The notes under the pieces: generated by a model
Told to the model about the DNA's origin: nothing
Seen by the model: the letters and a program-made list of their open reading frames with translations, nothing else
The model's database searches: none
Made by a program: the position numbers and the translations under genes
In this document: piece by piece, positions 8,201 through 11,950 of the stretch
Position numbering within the stretch: position 1 is the stretch's first letter
Layout of the letters: every line of letters starts with the position of its first letter
Assembly (NCBI GenBank): GCA_004369085.1
Contig: ML210603.1
Location: forward strand, 1-11,950
Reading direction: 5' to 3'
Length of the DNA: 11,950 bases
DNA from: Coprinopsis marcescibilis
Lineage: Eukaryota; Basidiomycota; Agaricomycetes; Agaricales; Psathyrellaceae

Positions 8201-8702
8201 CGGTTAGGAAGCCGGTCTCATTGATATTCATCTTCTCCTTTCGTTCGCTTGTGTATCGCTCGCCTGGCGTAAATTCGGGTGGATTTGTCGGAAGAGTGGG
8301 CAGCCCTGCCAGGGGATCTGTTCCAGGTGGAACTTGACGCTTGATACGGTATTCGGAAGGCAGTGTCGTCGCAACTGGCTTGACTCGGTCGGCCACCTTC
8401 TTGTACTTGAAGGATTCAACTTCGGTGATATTTATGTGGCCGTCGCAAGCCGTGAGATCGATGTCGCAAATATAGGTCGCGTTTGACCGGAGGTAGATGT
8501 TGAAAGACGTGTCATTGGATATGGAATATAGTAGAGAGTTTGTAGGTGAAATAGAAGGAACTGAATTATAAATAAAGAAAGACTCGCCACGGTTGGACGA
8601 TTTTGAAGATGCTGGTTCGTCGTTGGACGGTTTTGGTGTGCCAGATGGGGACGAAGGCTCGTCTCCTCGGCCTGGCTGAGCCGATTCGTCAACGACGCCT
8701 AA
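5223..8702 (-). CDS. pol: Pol polyprotein: RT, RNase H, integrase (reached by -1 frameshift from gag)
   Basis: The frame is open from the slip site at 8702 to TGA at 5223-5225, 1159 codons. The first ATG-like start is irrelevant if Pol is made by frameshifting. Positions below count from the codon at 8396. RT lies at about 110-330, with the catalytic pair D265-D266 in IPFVDDVPIKG, an FVDD version of YxDD. RNase H (about 420-545) shows LAVDSS, KTELFGL, VEVDARY and ADGLSRR. Integrase has the H695, H700, C730, C733 zinc site and the D760, D818, E853 triad (HIDTM, TDNGG, NGVVERR), with 34 residues between the last two acids. The C-terminus (about 990-1045) fits a GPY/F-type module (YIGPMVVVRR); I see no chromodomain. 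The last four codons and the stop lie inside LTR-Y. It copies element RNA to DNA and inserts it. No break was seen. Confidence 0.93.
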   Translation of the reverse strand, partial: LGVVDESAQPGRGDEPSSPSGTPKPSNDEPASSKSSNRGESFFIYNSVPSISPTNSLLYSISNDTSFNIYLRSNATYICDIDLTACDGHINITEVESFKYKKVADRVKPVATTLPSEYRIKRQVPPGTDPLAGLPTLPTNPPEFTPGERYTSERKEKMNINETGFLTDEEVKLIHHFMKTFEAGFAWDETEKGMFSEEWLEPIRIPTIEHIPFCLGNIPIPRGLYDNVVKILKDKIASGVYEPSTSSYRSRWFCVLKKDGKSLRLVHDLQPLNGITIKDAGLPPIVEPYAESFGSRACYSVLDLFVGFDQRSLHVDSRDLTSFQSPLGTLRLTRLPMGYTNSMQIQHGDVTFILQEEIPHITIPFVDDVPIKGPPTRYELEDGTFETIPENPGIRRFIWEHLQDVARVVQRFVAVGATFSGPKAQLCVPEAVIVGHLCTYDGRRPLQSRVQKIIDWPTPKDLTGVRGFLGTVGTLRIFIKNFALVAEPLVRLTRRKVEFEFGELEQHAMDELKTMVSRSEAVRPIDYDTSRETILAVDSSIHAIGYVLSQIGEDGKNYPNRYGSLVLNDRERNYGQAKTELFGLFRALKDVRVYIIGVKNLVVEVDARYIKGMINNPDIQPNATINRWIAGILLFDFKLRHVPAHLHTAADGLSRREPAPCDIQEDTEDYDDWIDRANAFAVELLNWHRFDMLPLGEQALCLSNTVQSSTAVAVPSYASVNRSSKATQKDFLVNAVDRYLRCLSRPEGLSDTEFGQLVNMAVNFFVLDGKLWRRSRTGSHQLVVPPSKRIGIIREAHDSLGHKGIFTVRVRLLARFWWPALLDDVKWYVSTCHECQIRNVHRYHIPPTVALPLNLFRKAHIDTMQMPKAYGYRYIVHARCSLSAYPEFRMLRLENASTIASFIFEEILCRWGILEEIVTDNGGPFVAALDLLAKQYGIHHIRISAWNSQANGVVERRHFDVREALVKAADGDESRWPSFAFSVLWAERVSIQKSTGYSPYFIAHGIKPLLPFDLAEGTWIAPPLTSIISTEDLIQHRARMLQKRPEDLQRVRNELHRSRVASATEFENRVKSSIKNFGFYPGMLVLVRNSKLDSMIGHKTKPRYIGPMVVVRRTTGGSYILAELDGAISRLRFAEYRLAPYRPRDILRVPVTRITGVGI

Positions 8703-10987
8703 AAACCCACTTCTACGATGGATGCGTCCTTTTTGCGGTTGGTGGTTGGCAGTGTAATGACTGCTTTTGAGTTTGGGTCGGTAAGCGTAATCTGGGCTTG
8801 TCCAGAGTCGTAGATGTGGCTGACGACGGCTTTGGCGAGGGTATGGAAGGGTCGACCAAGCAGGAAGTCGTAAGAGGCATCCTCAACGACCTGTACCTGC
8901 AGGTAGAACACACACTCGCCGATAGCCACCTTGAGGTTCGGAAGAAGGCCTGTCGTGCTGGAGGTGGTCTGGTTTGCAGATTCGACTTTCATCCGATGGT
9001 CAGAGCGACAAGGGATCCCAAGTTTCTCCCACACGGACTTCTTGAGACCTATGATCTGAGAGCCATCGTCCAGGATACCGTGCAGCTTGAGCTTGTCCTC
9101 TATCACACACTCAATGGTCTGTAGAGGCTCGACATGTCGTGCTGTGGTCTTTCCACCTGGTGGCGAGGGAAGGGAGGCGAGGAACGATTCGATCGAGTTA
9201 TGAGATTCGTTAGACGCTGGCTGTACTGCTGCCGAGAGTGGTGTAGGCGCGCCTGGGGCGTGTCCAAGCTCGCCAAGGTGGTCGGGAACAGGTGCGTACG
9301 GTTGAGAGATGTTGGCAAGAATCGCATTCGTAGAGGCCGTTGGTTGGTCGATCGGGATTTTCTTGAGCCTCGTGAGCTCTGTAACGGCTTTGCAGACGCC
9401 AGGTGACGCTCCCAGTATGTCGCGGAGTGGGATGGTGATGGGTGTGTTGAGGAATGCATCAGTGACGCTATCGGTCGCCTTGCCAGAATCCATCCCGTTT
9501 GCGAATCGGTACTGAGGTGCTGCCGTTGCTGGGACTTGGATAGCCGGGCTCAGTGTTGGGGCCTGTGGTGCTGTCGCTGCTTCTGTGGGCCAAGTAGCCT
9601 CGTTCCTAGGTTCTGATGGCGCCTGAGCCTGTTTTACGGGTGGTGGAGGTTCGTTCTTGCCAGTACTCGCCTCGCCGTATCGTCCTCCAGAACGAGTCTT
9701 CAATGCCAATTGTTGGAGAATGTGTTGATCCTGCGCCGTGTACAGCGATTCATGGTCGGCGTGGTCGTCTGAGGTAGCTGCATGGATGATGGAGGCGAAG
9801 GACGAGGAGGCTGGTACCGATGTAGGCTCAGGACCAGGTGGATGGGTGTAACGAGCAGAGGGAGGTTCGGTTGGTACAGCCATGTAGTTGACAAGGCTTA
9901 CGACGTTACTAGACACCTTTGCTGAACTTCCACTATTCTGTCGAGAGGCATTCCATGCGTCGACGCGATCCTTGATGCAGTTTCCCGGCGCGGTCTGGAA
10001 GGTGACCATATCGCCGTTAGCCAGGACGATCTTCCCCAAGTCGTTCTTCTTGCAGAGTCCTTTTCGCAGGTACTCGTCAAGGGTGCTGCACTGTCGGATG
10101 TAGTGACCGGTAGTGTTGCAGAAGGCGCACCCGGATCGATTCTGTCCGCCTCGTCCACCGTTGGCTCTGTCTGCCAGCTTGTTGATTAGCGACTCGATTC
10201 GATCCTCGGTTGTTGGCACAGCTGGAGCCTGATAGTCGATGAGTTTGTGGAGCAGAGCCTCTATGCGGGCTTCCTGCGTTTGAGGCTGTGGCTGCGGCGT
10301 TTTGGCTTCCATGAGCTTGAGAAGCAAGGCTTCAATCCTTTCTTCTGCCGATAGCGTGGCTTGCTGAGGAGGTTGTTGAAGCTGCTGCGTGTATGGCGAG
10401 GTCGATCCCGGCTGGTAATAGCCATATAGGTTGGACTGAGCTTGAGCATGAGATGGCGGATGCCCAAAACCTTGAGGAGTTTCGAAGAATTGGCGAGTTA
10501 CTGTTCCTGGAGGCAATATTCCCGGATAAGGAGGATGGTGTGGGTACGGTGATGCTCCAGGGTAGGCCGGGTATCCCATAGGCAACGGATGGCCATAAGC
10601 GGGCTGAGAAGGGTGGCCGTACGCTGGTGCGGCGGATGGGAGACCTGGGATGCTATGGTTGAAGACAGGCTGTTGTGGCACGAGGATTGGCGGTGGAGGG
10701 ACTGGTTGAGACGGATCGAATCCCGAATCGAGACCAGGTGTTTCAAGTACAATCGTCGCAGCCAGCATGACATCGTCAAGGTCCCATCCTGCGTCTACAC
10801 GCTGTTGAGGCTTCATGGCACGCAGCTGACGTTCCACGGCTCCTCTAAGCGGGTGGGGTAAGCCTTCCAAAGCTTTTCTTCCAACATCGCCCAGGAGAAT
10901 CTTGCCGTTGTCGCGTAGGAAGTCAGCAATCGTCCCGAAGTCGCGCCAGTACGTCGAGAAGTCGGACATGGTTACGATCGGTCGCAT
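8699..10987 (-). CDS. gag: Gag polyprotein with retropepsin domain (open part)
   Basis: Counted from the ATG at 10987 this is 762 aa. Residues 1-85 are the C-terminal part of a fungal Ty3 capsid (STYWRDFGTIADFLRDN, then EGLPHPLRGAVERQL). A proline- and tyrosine-rich linker (about 95-195) and three RIE(A/S)LL repeats (about 212-273) follow. A CX2CX4HX4C zinc knuckle starts at C287, for RNA packaging. After a Pro/Ala/Thr-rich stretch comes an aspartic protease with ILDDGSQ (active D640) and FLLGRPF. It stops at UAG 8699-8701, overlapping pol. The capsid match continues upstream in the same frame past a TGA at 11021-11023, so this ATG is probably not the ancestral start and the capsid is truncated here. 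Confidence 0.88.
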   Translation of the reverse strand: MRPIVTMSDFSTYWRDFGTIADFLRDNGKILLGDVGRKALEGLPHPLRGAVERQLRAMKPQQRVDAGWDLDDVMLAATIVLETPGLDSGFDPSQPVPPPPILVPQQPVFNHSIPGLPSAAPAYGHPSQPAYGHPLPMGYPAYPGASPYPHHPPYPGILPPGTVTRQFFETPQGFGHPPSHAQAQSNLYGYYQPGSTSPYTQQLQQPPQQATLSAEERIEALLLKLMEAKTPQPQPQTQEARIEALLHKLIDYQAPAVPTTEDRIESLINKLADRANGGRGGQNRSGCAFCNTTGHYIRQCSTLDEYLRKGLCKKNDLGKIVLANGDMVTFQTAPGNCIKDRVDAWNASRQNSGSSAKVSSNVVSLVNYMAVPTEPPSARYTHPPGPEPTSVPASSSFASIIHAATSDDHADHESLYTAQDQHILQQLALKTRSGGRYGEASTGKNEPPPPVKQAQAPSEPRNEATWPTEAATAPQAPTLSPAIQVPATAAPQYRFANGMDSGKATDSVTDAFLNTPITIPLRDILGASPGVCKAVTELTRLKKIPIDQPTASTNAILANISQPYAPVPDHLGELGHAPGAPTPLSAAVQPASNESHNSIESFLASLPSPPGGKTTARHVEPLQTIECVIEDKLKLHGILDDGSQIIGLKKSVWEKLGIPCRSDHRMKVESANQTTSSTTGLLPNLKVAIGECVFYLQVQVVEDASYDFLLGRPFHTLAKAVVSHIYDSGQAQITLTDPNSKAVITLPTTNRKKDASIVEVGF
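8702..8708 (-). promoter_or_regulatory. -1 ribosomal frameshift slippery site
   Basis: On the minus strand the gag frame ends GTG GGT TTT TAG. The heptamer G-GGT-TTT fits the X-XXY-YYZ rule for -1 slippage and sits directly before the gag stop. After a one-base slip back, reading continues LGVVDESAQ into the pol frame, which is open from there. Downstream hairpins are weak: CGTC/GACG starts 4 nt on, and TCGGC/GCCGA 17 nt on, so the stimulator is uncertain. Confidence 0.75.
10168..10350 (-). repeat. Three tandem RIEALL-type repeats within gag
   Basis: The gag protein contains ERIEALLLKLM, ARIEALLHKLI and DRIESLINKLA, each followed by a spacer rich in Pro, Gln or Ala. The spacing is about 20-25 residues. 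The hydrophobic pattern suggests short amphipathic helices, perhaps for Gag-Gag contacts. They lie between the proline-rich linker and the zinc knuckle. Confidence 0.8.
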
Positions 10988-11630
10988 AGCACTTTGTCGT
11001 ACGAAAGCTTCGAGGTCCTGTCAAGTGAACCGGTCTGTGGTGCCCGAGCCGGGGTAGCTGAGGTAGACCGCTTCGAGAAAGTCGGTCCATGGCGCAACTG
11101 ATATGTTCTTCTTGTTGGCAACTCGCTTGGCCACGGTTTCCCAGTGGTTGAGGTGATAGGGATGGATCCTCGACGTAACCCAGCTTCCCGGACGTGCCGA
11201 AAGCGAGTCACCGAAATGGGACGGCCACGCGTTTTCGCTTCGATCGTTCATACGCGAATTCGAAGATCTTATGCTCAAGTACAACGTGCCAAAGGACGAG
11301 TACACCATCTACGTCGTCAAATACATCCGTGCCATTTTGATGCCAAAGAACTCGATAGGGTCGAACGTCGGATTGAGGATGGGATTGTAGGCGTCCTCGC
11401 ACGTCGAAATGCTATCGTTGGTCGATGAGGATGAAGCAGAAGGAGACCAGGTGGCTGGATGTAGTCGTCCAACCACAGCTCTTCGTTGCTGAAGATAGCC
11501 GGAGATGCTGTCCAGATTTGTCGGTGCGGCGAATCCGGAGACTGCTGATACGAAGTCGGTGGTATCTTCGGACTCGAAAGGGTTGGTCGGCGAAGTTCGG
11601 GGCAGAATGGTCGCCGTAGAGGTGGGTCTG

Positions 11631-11671
11631 AGACAAGCAAGGAACCCCCTCGCGGTGGGCTCCACTTGTGA
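11631..11671 (-). repeat. 41-bp identical PBS/LTR junction block, copy 2
   Basis: Identical to 4586-4626. Beyond it toward gag the two copies are unrelated; beyond it into the LTRs they are similar but diverged. Confidence 0.95.
11645..11664 (-). promoter_or_regulatory. Putative primer binding site of the gag-pol element
   Basis: TGGAGCCCACC on the minus strand, two bases after the LTR-X end CACA. It is the same sequence as at 4600-4619, so both units would use the same tRNA primer. Confidence 0.62.
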
Positions 11672-11766
11672 GGCTACGTAACGCGTAGGCTCAAACAAGA
11701 CATAGGGTTCACTCGCGTGCCCGATGAACCCGAAAGCGAACATTTAGTGAGTATGAGATTGGTGAG

Positions 11767-11815
11767 TTCCTGGCCGAAGGGCACCAGGAAACTGTAGTAC
11801 AAAGGTTTTGTCTAC
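11767..11815. repeat. Two consecutive hairpins in LTR-X
   Basis: TTCCTGG (11767-11773) pairs with CCAGGAA (11784-11790). GTAG-T-ACAAA (11794-11803) pairs with TTTGT-CTAC (11807-11815) with one bulged base. Both lie downstream of the TATA box in the transcription direction, near the expected start of the R region. Confidence 0.65.
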
Positions 11816-11817
11816 TG

Positions 11818-11825
11818 TATATATA
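11818..11825 (-). promoter_or_regulatory. TATA box of LTR-X
   Basis: TATATATA lies about 150 bases before the sense end of the LTR, a usual place for the retroelement promoter. Direction is taken from the element, since the motif is self-complementary. Confidence 0.55.
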
Positions 11826-11950
11826 CTCGTAACCGGTGCATTCCGAAGCTCCGCCCATAAACTGTATAGTTTTGAACCAATGTGGTAGGTGGAGCTGGGA
11901 TATGGAATAGGCGCGCGTCGGCGTGAGTGATCGATCGAAGTAGGAGAATA

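Larger units (their letters stand above)
11021..11743 (-). pseudogene. gag: Interrupted 5' part of gag and leader
   Basis: The gag frame continues upstream of 10987 to an ATG at 11743 inside LTR-X, broken only by TGA at 11021-11023 and TAG at 11309-11311. Just before the TGA it reads WTDFLEAVYLSYPGSGTTD, the block that precedes the capsid part kept in gag, so the TGA splits one domain. Farther up, coding is less sure. A neighbouring frame at about 11220-11350 (KIFEFAYERSKRKR) also looks protein-like, so a pair of frameshifts around 11220 and 11330 is an alternative to the TAG. The part over the PBS and LTR may be leader rather than protein. Readthrough of the stops cannot be excluded. Confidence 0.6.
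4622..11950 (-). mobile_element. Ty3-type LTR retrotransposon with mismatched LTRs
   Basis: Sense order on the minus strand is LTR-X (cut by the window end), PBS, leader and 5' gag, gag with zinc knuckle and retropepsin, -1 frameshift site, RT, RNase H, integrase, LTR-Y. RT before integrase is the Ty3 order. Pol is uninterrupted while the 5' part of gag carries stops. The two LTRs share termini but not their middles, so they are not the identical pair that normal reverse transcription makes. No target duplication can be tested because the outer LTR ends lie outside or inside neighbouring repeat units. Confidence 0.85.
11667..11950 (-). repeat. LTR-X, partial copy at right window edge (5' LTR of gag-pol)
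   Basis: On the minus strand it ends GCCTCACA at 11667, followed by AG and the PBS. The window ends inside it; the last 57 bases repeat bases 1-57. It holds a TATA box and two hairpins. About 65 bases at the PBS end are similar to LTR-Y. Confidence 0.8.

Noticed and set aside
8798..9459. Overlapping frames on both strands across the protease region
   Set aside because: All are shadows of gag; composition is skewed and no family is recognisable.

Overview
The window is a block of nested transposable elements from a fungal nuclear genome; no host gene is visible. Two signs point to a basidiomycete, probably an Agaricomycete: a transposase gene cut by six GT-AG introns, five of them 51-54 nt long, and a Ty3-type polyprotein with the mushroom-type wording around the reverse transcriptase active site (FVDDVPIKGP, then ENPGIRRF). 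The host assignment is inference from sequence style.

Layout, left to right: (1) 1-94, the end of a Ty3 LTR called LTR-X here; its other end lies left of the window. (2) 97-131 plus 4082-4585, about 540 bp of internal sequence with no convincing gene, split by (3) a complete hAT DNA transposon at 140-4073 with matching terminal inverted repeats, an 8-bp target duplication, subterminal repeat clusters and an unbroken 939-codon transposase on the + strand. (4) 4586-4621, a primer-binding-site block, then (5) 4622-5235, a second, different LTR called LTR-Y. (6) 5223-8702, pol, and (7) 8699-10987, gag plus protease, both on the minus strand and joined by a likely -1 frameshift site (GGGUUUU directly before the gag UAG). 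(8) 10988-11640, a broken 5' part of gag and leader. (9) A second primer-binding-site block, then (10) 11667-11950, the start of another LTR-X, cut by the window end.

In the element's own direction (right to left) the order is LTR-X, PBS, gag, pol, LTR-Y, PBS, non-coding internal region (hit by the hAT), LTR-X. The gag-pol unit thus has different LTRs at its two ends, and so does the non-coding unit. A 41-bp identical block spans both PBS/LTR junctions, and a single exchange there between an LTR-Y gag-pol element and an LTR-X non-autonomous element would give exactly this order. The first and last 57 bases of the window are identical, so it could be a linear tandem with LTR-X on both sides, a circular molecule, or an assembly path through collapsed repeats.

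The hAT transposase should act on the hAT ends seen here. Gag, protease, RT-RNase H and integrase would serve the LTR element, and might also act on the non-coding unit because it shares the PBS and LTR termini. The pol frame is fully open, but the 5' part of gag is interrupted, so this retroelement copy is probably not autonomous as it stands.
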